A DNA stretch of 64,000 bases, from the NCBI GenBank assembly GCA_964017045.1, contig OZ024801.1:35682757-35746756 (forward strand). The letters run 5' to 3'. Made by a program: the position numbers and the translations under genes. Positions 23,463 to 34,455 of the stretch are shown one piece after another. The DNA comes from Omphiscola glabra. Lineage: Eukaryota > Mollusca > Gastropoda > Lymnaeidae. The notes beneath the pieces are model-generated. The model was not told the DNA's origin. It worked only from the letters and a program-made list of their open reading frames with translations, and made no database searches. Positions within the stretch are counted from its first letter, which is position 1, and each line of letters opens with the position of its first letter.

Positions 23463-23618
23463 CAAGACGTTTTTCGTGCCAACAAAATGACAATCGCATA
23501 CATTACAAAAGAAAGAATTGTCTGAATTACTCTCATTCCACTGGTTAAGCAAATTTCTGCCTAATTCATTTGAACCACAACATGTCTTCACAGCAATTTG
23601 TATTGAAAAAGTAGAAAG
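23424..23618 (-). CDS. Zinc-finger-like exon running into the 27-bp repeat
   Basis: On the minus strand a 3' splice site (ttcatttccag) precedes an open frame from 23618. It encodes S-F-F-C-N-V-C-D-C-H-F-V-G-T-K-N-V-L-L-H-I-K-H, a C-x2-C-x12-H-x2-H arrangement. A standard C2H2 finger has x3-5 between the histidines, so it may be degenerate. The last residues L-L-H-I-K-H-S-N-F are exactly the minisatellite's minus-strand period, so the array may have arisen by amplifying the end of this exon. With the LINE and one ctt copy removed, the frame continues through all about 57 units to a stop near 16332. Whether any of it is expressed is unknown. Confidence 0.35.
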
Positions 23619-23636
23619 CTGGAAATGAACCCACAA

Positions 23637-24936
23637 GAGAGCAACATGTCGTGTGAGTCACTTGTTTACCCAATGAGGACAATATGTCGTGTGAGTCACT
23701 TGTTTACCCAATGAGGACAATGTGTCGTGTGAGTCACTTGTTTACCCAATGAGGACAATGTGTCCTGTGAGTCACTTGTTTACCCAATGAGAGCAACATG
23801 TCCTGTGAGTCACTTGTTTACCCAATGAGGACAATGTGTCGTGTGAGTCACTTGTTTACCCAATGAGGACAATGTGTCGTGTGAGTCACTTGTTTACCCA
23901 TTGAGGGCAATATGTCCTGTGAGTCACTTGTTTACCTAATGAGACCAATATGTCCTGTGAGCCACTTGTTTACCCAATGAGGACAATGTGTCGTGTGAGT
24001 CACTTGTTTACCCAATGAGGGCAATATGTCCTGTGAGTCACTTGTTTACCCAATAAGAGCAATGTGTCGTGTGAGTCACTTGTTTACCTAATGAGAGCAA
24101 TATGTCCTGTGAGTCACTTGTTTACCCAATGAGCACAATATGTCGTGTGAGTCACTTGTTTACCCAATGAGGACAATGTGTCGTGTGAGTAACTTGTTTA
24201 CCCAATGAGGGTAATATGTCCTGTGAGTCACTTGTTTACCCAATAAGAGCAATATGTCGTGTGAGTCACTTGTTTACCTAATGAGAGCAATATGTCCTTT
24301 GAGTCACTTGTTTACCCAATGAGCACAATATGTCGTGTGAGTCACTTGTTTACCCAATGAGGGCAATATGTCCTGTGAGTCACTTTTTTACCCAATAAGA
24401 GCAATATGTCGTGTGAGTCACTTGTTTACCCAATGAAAACAATATGTCCTGTGAGTCACTTGTTTACCCAATGAGGACAATATGTCCTGTGAGTCACTTG
24501 TTTACCCAATGAGGACAATGTGTCGTGTGAGTCACTTGTTTACTCAATGAGGGCAATATGTCCTGTGAGTCACTTGTTTACCTAATGAGAGCAATATGTC
24601 GTGTGCGTCACTTGTTTACCCAATAAGAGCAATATGTCGTGTGAGTCACTTGTTTACCTAATGAGAGCAATATGTCGTGTGCGTCACTTGTTTACCCAAT
24701 AAGAGCAATATGTCGTGTGAGTCACTTGTTTACCTAATGAGAGCAATATATCGTGTGCGTCACTTGTTTACCCAATAAGAGCAATATGTCGTGTGAGTCA
24801 CTTGTTTACCCAATGAGAGCAATATGTCGTGTGAGTCACTTGTTTACCCAATGAGAGCAATATGTCGTGTGAGTCGCTTGTTTACCCAATGAGAGCTATA
24901 TGTCGTGTGAGTCGCTTGTTTACCCAATGAGAGCAA
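23637..24936. repeat. 38-bp minisatellite, about 34 copies
   Basis: The unit contains gtgagtcacttgtttaccca and alternates gaggacaatgtgtc, gagagcaatatgtc and gagggcaatatgtc variants. Confidence 0.97.
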
Positions 24937-25552
24937 CTTTACCTGGAGGCAAATCATTAAATCACTTCTCTTTGAAACCGCTAAATAAATGCATGCTGAA
25001 AAAGTAAGCTTTCATCGAAAACAGTGCTGGTAGGGGGAGTAAGGGGAGTAGGGGGCCAATGTCATCTTGCAACGGCAAGAAAATGTAAGGAGATTGGGAT
25101 TAGAGATTGAAAGAGATTTTCTGATCAGTCCGAAACCGAAAACAGCCTGAAAGTTAAAAATGACTTTCGGCCAAAACAGAGGCGGAAACCAAAAGCTTAA
25201 CGGTTAATGATACCATCGGCCGAAAGTAAAAGATAAAAATATTTCAAAACTCGTTTTCTCACACGATATGCGCAATGCAAAAAATGACGGAACAACTTTT
25301 GTGGCAATATTTATTTTTCATAAGTGAGTCTCATACAATTTACCCAAGGAAGTGACCCCCTCCCCCTTACATTTTGGTTTTGTTTTGTTTTTGCAGTGTC
25401 ACCTTGATCATTGGTAAGCTAAAAATGTATTGAATCCTTTTTTTTTAGCCGACCGAACTTATTGGGACTTAAACATACATTTTAACCATCCAATTTAAAA
25501 ACTTTGAAATATTCAATTTAATATTTTCCTTTGGATTTTAGCCTTTTAAGAA
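24937..25552. other. Unique AT-rich stretch
   Basis: A segment at 25.1-25.25 kb repeats gcc-gaaag-type words, but no element boundary could be drawn. Confidence 0.45.
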
Positions 25553-25668
25553 CCTGTCTAGAATCATGTTTTTCGGAGTTAATAATTATTTGTTGTCGGC
25601 TTGCTGAGCCGCACTCAGGTCCTTAAAGAGCCGCATTCCGCTAGCGAGCAGCGATTAGCCGACCACTG
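25553..25668 (-). mobile_element. hAT transposon end fragment
   Basis: Read on the minus strand the end is CAGTGGTCGGCTAATCGC followed by GCGGCTCTTTAAGG. It starts with CAG and has the G/C-rich direct words usual for hAT termini. The adjacent octamer ccctaggc (25669-25676), with central TA, fits a hAT target site. The other end was not found. Confidence 0.55.
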
Positions 25669-25779
25669 CCCTAGGCTATAATCCTTTGTTATATAATTAT
25701 AATCAAATACATTATAAAATTATTGACATAACAATAAATGCCTTGTTTAAAATTGGGTAATAAATATAAATAAGGAGGG

Positions 25780-26127
25780 AAATCTTGAAACTTTGAATCA
25801 GTCGTTCGGTAGGTCCATTCGCAGCAGAATAATAGGGAGCGCTAGTGAGATGTACATCGCCCTCTCTTTACACCATTGCTGAAATTCTTCAGAGATGAAG
25901 CTAGCAGTATTACCACTTACTATGGTGTGTGGATAGCCGAAATGAGCAAAATCTTCCCCCAGAAGATCAACGTTGGCTTTTGTTGATGTGGATGGTGTCC
26001 TGTGGATACACGGATACTTTGAATAAGCATCCATCATCACCAGCCAATCTGATCCCTTAAAGTTAATGGCATCGTCGATGTGCACTCGACTCCGTGTTTT
26101 TTCTGGCAGCATCCAATTGCGTATGCT
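25780..26127 (-). pseudogene. Ty3/gypsy integrase core fragment
   Basis: The minus frame (about 26112-25798) has an integrase core layout: a W-L-V-M-M-D-A-Y-S-K-Y motif, then F-G-Y-P-H-T-I-V-S and S-E-E-F-Q-Q-W-C. The usual D-N-G before the second motif is degraded (S-G-N), so it is inactive. It continues the pol gene of the fragments to its right. Confidence 0.8.
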
Positions 26128-26139
26128 TGCTTTGTTAGG

Positions 26140-26300
26140 GTCTCTGGTATGTTCTGCACATGTCTAGTATGTTCTACACATGTCTGTTATGCTCTGCACA
26201 TGGCTAGTATGTTCTGCACATGTCTGGTATGTTCTGCACATGTCTGGTATGTTCTCCACATGTCTGGTATGTTCTGCCCATGTCTGGCATGTTCGACCTA
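26140..26300. repeat. 20-bp minisatellite inside the gypsy integrase region
   Basis: About eight copies of ggtatgttctgcacatgtct. On the minus strand each unit encodes part of a C-x2-C-A-E-H-like stretch, so the array expanded within the integrase zinc-binding (HHCC) segment. Confidence 0.9.
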
Positions 26301-27176
26301 TCTCCATCATTTGAGCATCAAGCCCTGGCCAGTATACAGATGATCTGGCTAACTTTTTCTTTCGCTCGATTCAAAAATGTCCTGTATGCAAGATTTGGAG
26401 AGCCTGAGTTTGTAGTATTTTTGGTACCACAATTCTTGAACCATAAAATAGACAATTCGACTCCACAGAGAGTGAGTCTTGAATATTTTTTTAAAACTGC
26501 TTTATTTGCTGCATCCTTGTTCAAGTGCTCTTTGTCTGTAGAGGATGGCCAGCCCTCTTCATAATATCTCATTTTTGTAGAAACAGTAGAATCTTTAAAT
26601 GACTCGTTAGCAAAGACTCCTGGGTCTGTTAGTCTGATCTGTAAACTGATTTGTTTGATCATACATACAGACTCCATGTCTGCTTCATTTTCTTCAGCAT
26701 CAAAAATGTCATCAGTCCCTGATGGCAGACCACTTAGAGCATCCGCATTGCACTGTTCAGTTGACTTACGGAATTCTATGATATATTCATATTGACTCAA
26801 GGTAAGAGCCCACCTGGCTAAACGATTTGCTGCCAGTGCTGGTGTTCCTTTTCCTTGTCCAAAGATGCTAATCAGTGGTTTATGGTCGGTAACCAAAACA
26901 AACTTTCTTCCATACAGATATTGATGGAACTTTTATGGTGCAAAAATAATTTACAGTGCTTTCTCCTGAATGTGGCTACATTTGCGTTGTGCCGCTGTGA
27001 GAGATTTTGAAATGTTAGCAATAGGGCGTTCACTGCCATCAGGATATCTATGGAACAGAACACTTCCTATGCCAACATGAGAGGCGTCACAGGCTATGCC
27101 TATGTCCAGTGTTGGATCATAGTGCTCTAGAACTGTATCAGAAGAGAGCGATTGCTTGACTTTTCTAAAAGCTTCT
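26301..27176 (-). pseudogene. Ty3/gypsy RNase H and pol linker, disrupted
   Basis: The minus strand shows a gypsy RNase H: a D-A-S-H-V-G-I-G motif, V-T-D-H-K-P-L, then N-R-L-A-R-W-A-L and N-A-D-A-L-S. Two in-frame TAA codons near 26930-26950 break the domain before V-T-D-H. The right edge at 27172-27176 is one copy (cttct) of the target duplication of the inserted element. Confidence 0.85.
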
Positions 27177-28363
27177 TGTTACGAAAAGTGTCTACTAGAG
27201 CCCCCAATGTTACTTTAGATTAGCACTATTGCTAGGGCTAGAACTAGGGTATGATTTAGCTCCTAATTAAATATGCTAAACTAATCTCACTCCATTCACA
27301 CTAACATCCCATGGCACTCTCTCACTCGCTCTCTTCTATAAATACTATGACTATAATAGACTATAAGAACACAGGTGGTTCAGCCCACGAATAATATATA
27401 TTTAATTATAAAACAGAATAAACTACACACATACACATGTAAAGAAATAACTAGATATACTGCCTCATACTAATACAATTTACGATGGACTAAGTTACAA
27501 CTGGCTATCTTGTCCTCAGTAGCAGTTCAGGTAATGCCCAAATGCACACACACAGCAAGAGTCTTGTTTGCCCTCCTCTCTCGCTGGCCACTTCGCACTG
27601 CGATACGTAATAGGTGTGGACTCCTGGCGGTAGTCTGCTTGTTGGCCTGATCTACACTTGGTTTCTTTAATTAGGGTAGTCTAGCCACTAACCGACTGAT
27701 TCCCACTAACTCGACTTAACTCAGTTAGTCTGACTGGTCTATACTAGACTATACTCTACTATACTCAACTATACTTATGCTGATACTAATATTGATACTG
27801 GTACTAATACTGATACTGGATATTGATGCTGATACTGATACTAAACTGATACTATACTGATACAGATACTAATACTGGTTGTAAATGAGAATAATAATAA
27901 TGCAACACATAACTAAGACATCGAACCACATCATTAATCATTATTAATAATGAATCATAAACTAACAGTAACTTAACTACAATCCTAACATTTCTTAATA
28001 AAAACTACAAACACATGAAAAGTAACAATACCAACCTAGCCAATTATTGATATACAAACTTCATCACAATAAATGCTAGCCAGGTTCCTTCTGTCAAACT
28101 AAGATGAAAGAGGGCGATAAATGATGGGTCCTTTAAGTATACACTCTACGTTTGGCGTCCTGCCCTGCATTCTAGCGTCAGCTTGTGGACGCCTTGACCA
28201 GAACGCGCATTGTTTAAGCTGGGTCACGGTCAAGGTGACCAGGTTAATTTCCATTGTTGCTAATGTTATGCCCAGCCTAATTGCGCAATGTCAAGTGGGG
28301 TAAAGGTGTAGAGCGTGTGAGCCAGCGGGTCTAAAAAAAGGTGAGGACCAGCGGGTCTCAAAA
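27177..28363. mobile_element. 1,187-bp insertion splitting gypsy pol, perfect 5-bp target duplication
   Basis: It is bounded by cttct at 27172-27176 and 28364-28368. Removing the insert and one copy restores an uninterrupted pol frame, which fixes both borders. The left end is TGTTACGAAAAG and the right end GGGTCTCAAAA; they are not clear inverted repeats. Contents: AT-rich DNA, a degenerate tgatac-rich tract (27.75-27.88 kb), a TATA-like cttctataaatac near 27335 and a small duplicated ccagcgggtct near the right end. No protein domain is recognised. A solo LTR with a damaged end or an unclassified non-autonomous element are the options. Confidence 0.75.
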
Positions 28364-29190
28364 CTTCTGCTTGTTCTGTTTTCCAGTTCAATGATACGTT
28401 TTTTTTGTTGTTTTTTTACTTTTTTTTGGGGGGGGGGGGGGGGGGGGGGGTAAATAATAGATTGGCTCAAGTTTAGTCGATGGGTCCGGTAAGAACTAGC
28501 TGTAAAATTGCACTTGACCAAGAACTGATCGGAAACTGGAAATATGTGGGTGTTGGAATGGTTATAACTGCATCTACTTTGGCTTCTTTTGATATACCCT
28601 TGCTTGATAATTTATACCCTAAGTATTCAATTGATTGCTGGGCAAAAATGCATTATTTCATCCTGCACTTTAATCCATTTTCATTTAATTTGGATAATAA
28701 CTTGCGAAGGCTGTTTACATGGTGTTCTTCATTCTTTCCACTCACTAGAAGGTCATCGATGTACACTGCTACTCCACGCAAATCTTGCTTAAGTTTGTCC
28801 AAGATTTCTTGGAAATACGCTGGTGCTGACGTAATACCAAATGGTAAACATAGTTGCAGCAATACACCTTTATGTGTGCTTAATGCCAATTTCTCTTGAG
28901 ATTCTTTACCCAGGTTCATCTGTTTATAGGCATCAGCTAGGTCTGTTTTTGAGAAATAATATCCACCTGCCAACTTTCTCATACAATTTTCCGGTAACGG
29001 CATTTCGGTACCTGGGTGTTTCTAACTGTTGAATTACAGTTTGGCATAGTCCCCACAGACCCTAATTTGTGAATTTTGTTCTGAGATAGACTTCTTTCTT
29101 ACTGGAACTACTGGAGTTCCCCACTGATTGAACTGTACTGGTTTCCAGATTCCTGAGGATATTCCAGCTACTTGAAGTCCGTGTACCAGT
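28364..29190 (-). pseudogene. Ty3/gypsy reverse transcriptase fragment
   Basis: The minus strand encodes Q-F-N-Q-W-G-T-P-V-V-P-V, then F-S-K-T-D-L-A-D-A-Y, L-P-F-G-I-T-S-A-P and the catalytic Y-I-D-D-L-L-V-S-G. A frameshift near 29000-29030 and a homopolymer insertion near 28400-28450 inactivate it. The 5' part of the element (gag, protease) is not in the window. Confidence 0.88.
28428..28450. repeat. 23-base G run next to T-rich sequence
   Basis: It lies within gypsy pol, where coding sequence is expected on either side, so the G run and neighbouring T run expanded after insertion. Its length in the assembly may be unreliable. Confidence 0.9.
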
Positions 29191-29577
29191 CTAATACTAT
29201 AGTGGATTTTACTGAGTTGTACTGGCCACCATTTGTTATGTTTTTAATATGTTTTTATTTCCAACAATAAACATTAACATAAATATTTATATAATGCGAC
29301 TTCTCAATAATGTTGACTCCAAGCTTGACTCCGGAACACACTGTCCATGCGCACACCCTATACAGGTCCTGCGCATGCGTGCCGCTTGACCTGGTTGGCT
29401 ATCCGGTCGGTATAGTCCGCTAGTCCCCTATAGCACGTAGCCTTCCCTATTTCTGCTATTTGCGTGTGATCCTGATATATCCATCCAATTCCTGGTTGGC
29501 TCCTATTCTCCTAGTAGCTTTGAGCCTTAATTAATGTCATTATGTAAAGAAAGAACTTAATTAAAGTAGAAAATTGT
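29191..29577. other. Unique stretch beyond the gypsy RT
   Basis: No LTR or TSD could be recognised at the 5' border of the gypsy fragment. Confidence 0.45.
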
Positions 29578-30015
29578 GTATTTAAATGTTCATTCAAATG
29601 TGTATTCAAATGTGTATTCAAATGTTTATTTAAATGTGTATTCAAATGTGTATTCAAATGTTTATTAAATTTTGTATTCAAATGTATATTCAAATGTGTA
29701 TTCAAATGTGTATTCAAATGTTTATTAAATTTTGTATTCAAATGTTTATTCAAATGTGTATTCAAATGTGTATTCAAATGTTTATTAAATTTTGTAATCA
29801 AATGTGTATTCACATGTTTATTCAAATGTGTATTAAAATGTGTATTCAAATGTTTATTAAATTTTGTATTCAAATGTGTATTCAAATGTTTATTCAAATA
29901 AGTATTAAAGTGTGTATTCAAGTGTGTATTCAAATGTGTATTCAAATGTGTATTCAAATGTTTATTAAATTTTGTATTCAAATGTTTATTCACATGTGTA
30001 TTCAAATGTTTATTT
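29578..30015. repeat. 12-bp minisatellite, about 36 copies with higher-order pattern
   Basis: The unit is aaatgtgtattc, with aaatgtttattc and aaattttgtattc variants recurring every few units. Met/Cys/Ile or Asn/Thr/His ORFs are repeat products. Confidence 0.96.
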
Positions 30016-30269
30016 AAACAATAACCTTTGGAGAGTCAATTAAATTAATATTATCTATGTCAAAAAATACCAATTTCTTACTTCATGTACAAGGAAAACA
30101 AAAGTGTATCTTACATGTTTGAAATGTGCGTTTATAAAATAAAAAATAAATATTTTGGAGAACATACAATCAGGACATCATAAATGGGACATAATCAAAG
30201 AGCTCTTACCGGACATCGCCAAAACATGTTTACCAACCCCAGATCTGTATTGAGACAACTTAATTAATG
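30016..30269. other. Unique AT-rich stretch
   Basis: Nothing recognised. Confidence 0.5.
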
Positions 30270-30950
30270 GTATTATAGGTTGGAGCTCAACAGACATTCA
30301 GATAGGCTGGAGCTCAGTAGACATTCAGATAGGTTGGAGCTCAACAGACATTCAGATAGGTTGGAGCTCAGTAGACATTCAGATAGGTTGGAGCTCAGCA
30401 GACATTCAGATAGGTTAGAGCTCAGTAGACATTCAGTTAGGTTGGAGCTCAGTAGACATTCAGATAGTTTGGAGCACAGTAGACGTTCAGATAGATTTGA
30501 GCTCAGTAGACATTCAGTTAGGTTGGATCTCAGTAGACATTCAGATAGGTACGAGCTCAGTAGACAATCCGATAGGTTGGAGCTTAATAGACATTATGAT
30601 AGGTTGAAGCTCAATATGACATTCAGATAGGTTGAATCTCAATAGACATTCAGATAGGTTGGAGCTCAATAGACATTCATATAGGTTGGAGCTCAATAGA
30701 CATTCAGATAGGTTGGAGCTCAATAGACATTCAGATAAGTTGTAGCTCAGTAGACATTCAGATAGGTTGGAACTCAATAGACATTCAGATAGGTTGGAGC
30801 TCAATAAATATTCAAATAGGTTGAAGCTCATTAGACATTCAGATAAGTTCTAGCTCAGTAGACATTTAGATTGGCTGTAGCTCATTAGGCATCCAGATAA
30901 GTTGTAGCTCGGTAGACATTCAGAGAGGTTGGGGCCTATTAGACATTCAC
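30270..30950. repeat. 27-bp minisatellite, about 25 copies
   Basis: The unit contains ttcagataggttggagctca. Copies become more diverged toward the right edge. Confidence 0.96.
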
Positions 30951-31524
30951 ATGAAGTGATGGGGGCTTGACAAAGCTTCTTGTTCTATGGGTTAAAAACA
31001 GACGCGTTAAAAAATTAATTTCTGTTCTGGGAGTTAAAATGTGTAGTAGCTTTCTTTCTTACTTTTTTTTAGTTTTAGAAACACGGTGGGACACATTTTT
31101 CAATTGGTATCCTTCAAAACATTTATAATTTTTTTTTGTTCTCTGAATAAGATTGACCTTGAACTCCAACCTCTTTACGTATCTAGATCAAGGCTAAGAG
31201 TGCAAATGCAATGCTAGGTAAAGTGGCATACAAAATGTAACCTTTGTCAACATAGACTTACTGCGTTTGTCCTTACGTCAGTGTGGGAACAGACAAGTGT
31301 CCCCGGGTCTCACGATGGGTCAAGCTCGTGCTCACTTCACCAACCTCTGGTCAAAGCACTAGTTGATCTCGTCCACACCAGTGGCCGACGTGTGGAGTTT
31401 GCTACCGTGGTGTTAAATCGTAGAGAGATGGGATTTTTTAAAGTTCCTATCCAAATTTGGGTTTGTTGATCAGTGTTTTCACAGTCGAATCCATTGACAG
31501 CAAATGACGTTAAACAAATCCTAC
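30951..31524. other. Unique stretch with a GC-rich patch at 31.28-31.45 kb
   Basis: Short ORFs on both strands cross the GC-rich patch. No family or usable splice signals recognised. Confidence 0.45.
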
Positions 31525-31665
31525 TAAGGACACATTGGCTCAATGCTGCCCATGACACATTGGCTATATGCTGCTCAGGACACATTGGCTCAATGCTGCT
31601 CAGGACACATTGGCTAAATTGTGGCTCAGGACACATTGGCTAAATGCTGCTCAGGACACATTAAT
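31525..31665. repeat. 25-26 bp minisatellite, about 6 copies
   Basis: The unit contains caggacacattggctaaatg. Confidence 0.93.
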
Positions 31666-32167
31666 TAAATGATGTTCAGGAAGAACTCCTAAAATTTTAC
31701 CCAGCAACAAAAATACATACAGCATTTATATAAGGTTATATTAATGAAGAAGTGTCAAACAAAGCGGTCATCCCTTCTGGTCGCCCCTTCGCACTCGCCT
31801 CGACACTTACATAGTTCGTATACACCACCCCAAGAGTTTGACGGGCAATGCTAACACAAATAACACATTTTAAGTCCTAAATTATTTTGTTCTTGTTTTC
31901 ACTTGTCTATTTTAAGGTTAAGTACTGTTTTTGTGTCATCTATTTTTGTGACTTTAAAATTCCCATCTACATCACAAGAGTCATAGTTAAGTATGGTTAA
32001 TTGATGTTTTTGTTTATACAGAGAAGAGCCATTGCTGTTGGGGTGAACATTTTGATACTCTTTTTGCTGTCTTTTGCTTTACGATTTTAAGATTTGTATA
32101 TACATGTATTTTGGAAAAGTTTGTGATAATTATGTCACAATTTTTCGATGTGGAGGTACATACTAAG
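31666..32167. other. Unique AT-rich stretch
   Basis: Nothing recognised. Confidence 0.5.
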
Positions 32168-32335
32168 TGCGGACTGGACGTAATACGGCCTGGGTTTATG
32201 TTGGACGTAATACGGCCTGGGTTTATGTTGGACGTAATACGGCCTGGGTTTATGTTGGACGTAATACGGCCTGGGCTTATGTTAGAGGTAATACGGTCTG
32301 GGTTTATGTTGGACGTAATACGACCTGGGCTTATG
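32168..32335. repeat. 27-bp minisatellite, about 6 copies
   Basis: The unit contains gtttatgttggacgtaatac. Confidence 0.96.
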
Positions 32336-32914
32336 TCAGTGTTACAAAGTTTCTTCAGGCCCATGGAAAATCAGATATTTTCAAATGGATCATCATTACT
32401 ATGGAGCCCTACACAGAAGAGTAGCTAGGGTTAGTGCCGTTATGGTTGGCACCTCCCATGAAAAACTGCAATTGGCCTAAAATATAAAGGTAATGCCGCC
32501 CTTCCCTCCTCACCCCCTTCCTTGCCCACTGTCCATAAAATAAACGTATATTTTATTTTAAATCTAAAAAAATGTTGTTAAAAATTTATGAAATTATTCA
32601 GTGAGGCAATTATTTCTTTTTGAAGTTAAATTTTTATTTCAATTTGTGTTAACAAATTATTTTATTTACGTTTTTGGTTCAAATTGAATGTGGATTGCAC
32701 TTAAAATAAACGGCTGTCTAAATCATTCGTGAAATTAAATTCAGCATTTTGTCGAAGCTCAACAATGGGACTGCAACTTAGTTTTGTTTTTTTGTTTATT
32801 TTTTTCTACTGCTCCTGCGATGACCAATTAAAACAGATATTTGTCACCACGAAGGGCTCGTCAGTTGAAAGGGAAGACTTTGGTTGGGGCAGGTTGGGAT
32901 GAGCTGTGACCTCT
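32336..32914. other. Unique AT-rich stretch upstream of a candidate promoter
   Basis: No repeat or exon; becomes less AT-rich toward 32.85 kb. Confidence 0.45.
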
Positions 32915-32953
32915 TATATAAAGGACAGTAGGGTGAGCCACTAGACTATTCAG
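32915..32953 (+). promoter_or_regulatory. Candidate TATA/Inr core promoter
   Basis: A strong TATATAAAG box (32915-32923) is followed about 30-37 bases later by an initiator-like ttcagc (A at 32952). The surrounding sequence is GC-richer than average. The following 106 bases contain no ATG and end in a plausible donor. I infer that it drives the small secreted peptide gene whose coding exon starts 2.5 kb downstream on the same strand. Confidence 0.45.
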
Positions 32954-33058
32954 CTCATCGACACTAGCGTCCAGACGTGACCGTGTTTCGAGTAATAAGG
33001 TGGCCGTGAACAAGAAACTGCAGACGCCAAGTGTTTTGAGCTGGGGCAAAATTGCAAG
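32952..33058 (+). other. Candidate non-coding first exon (5' UTR)
   Basis: It runs from the proposed start site to an AAG|GTCAGA donor at 33058/33059 and contains no ATG, as expected for a 5' leader exon. It would splice to the acceptor at 35603/35604. The joining is inference. Confidence 0.35.
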
Positions 33059-33377
33059 GTCAGAGTCGAGGGTTTATGGATACAAAATTACAAGAAATAA
33101 TATAAACATTTATTTTCAAAGATTTGAGAAATCTGACGAGATATTATGTAAGTAATTTTTAGATTCTTGAAAAGACTTAAAAGGTGAATTAAATAAGTAA
33201 TTTTATTGCTGCTTCAGCATGTCTCAATATGGAAACACTATTTAAAGTTTTTATTTAATGTGAATTAGTTTAACCTTCAAAGTTTTTTAGTTTTCTTAAA
33301 CATCCTGATTTCCTCAAGAGTTGAAATTAAGACGAAATGAGGATTACTTTGTGATAAAAATATAACAGCTTAAGTCA

Positions 33378-33480
33378 GAGCTCCGCAACCGGTTCGCGGT
33401 GACACACTGGTGTGCCGCGAGATGATGTTTGATGTACCGCGCAAAATACCCTCACGAGGAGGAAAAGCCCAAAGTATACT
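33378..33480. mobile_element. hAT-like terminal fragment
   Basis: Begins cagagctccgcaaccggttc and continues gtgccgcgagatg. CAG plus GC-rich ccgcaacc/ccgcg words are typical of hAT ends. The preceding octamer is gcttaagt; no matching copy or opposite end was found. Confidence 0.4.
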
Positions 33481-33699
33481 ATGTAGGTACATATTTAAAT
33501 CATGTTGTTACTAATGGGACATTGGTGACAAGCTTTCCAACTCTGCTACTACAGAAATGTATCCAGTACAGAAGTTAATATTCAGCAATGCACAGCGATA
33601 TTATAACATTCAGCATGACACGTCATAACACATGTTATTTACTTCATGATTGAATGTTTCTACATTTTGTGTGCCAATGCATCGGGTGGGCAGTGAGTG

Positions 33700-34070
33700 A
33701 AAACAAATGTTGTAGTGATCTGGCCTAACTCATTAAGGATATATATCGTACCAAATGTTTCATTGATCTGGCCTAACTCATTAAGGATCTGTATCATTAA
33801 GGATCTGTATCGTACCAAATGTTGCATTGATCTGGCCCAACTCATGAAAGATCTGTATCGTACCAAATGTTAAAATTGCAGTGATCTGGCCTAATTAATT
33901 AAGGATCTGTATCGTACCAAATGTTGCAGTGATCTGGCCTAACTCATTAAGGATCTGTATCGTACCAAATGTTAAAATTGCAGTGATCTGGCCTAACTAA
34001 TTAAGGATCTGTATCGTACCAAATGTTGCAGTGATCTGGCTTAACTCATTAAGGATCTGTATCATACCAG
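33700..34070. repeat. 45-48 bp minisatellite, about 8 copies
   Basis: The unit contains gatctggcctaactcattaa and ggatctgtatcgtacc; some copies carry an extra aaaattg. Confidence 0.93.
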
Positions 34071-34264
34071 TTAGAAGTGAAAAGTCAGTATGCAGTTTTT
34101 GGTCATAGCACAAATCAAACCACACAAATTTAAATAGGTTTTAATCAAATAAACGAATTTGCTCAAAACAAAAAGAAAATTAGTTTTAAAAAAAAGAATT
34201 CTCTCATTTTTTAAAACTGTTTCAAAGTTGGCTTTTATTAAATCTAAACATCTGGTACATGGCT

Positions 34265-34455
34265 GGGACAATATGGCTGGGACAATATGGCTGGGACAAT
34301 ATGGCTGGTACAATTTGTTATTTTTATTTTTTCTCTCAACTTGCATTTATAAAGATACTAATATAATGTTAAGGTGTAACAATTTAACAATCAACTAATG
34401 TCACTAACGCTGCCACTAACGCTGCCACTAACGCTGCCACTAACGCTGTCACTAA
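34265..34455. repeat. Two tiny arrays: 14-bp x4 and 12-14-bp x5
   Basis: At 34265-34310 the unit is atggctgggacaat; at 34397-34455 it is tcactaacgctgcc. Confidence 0.9.
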
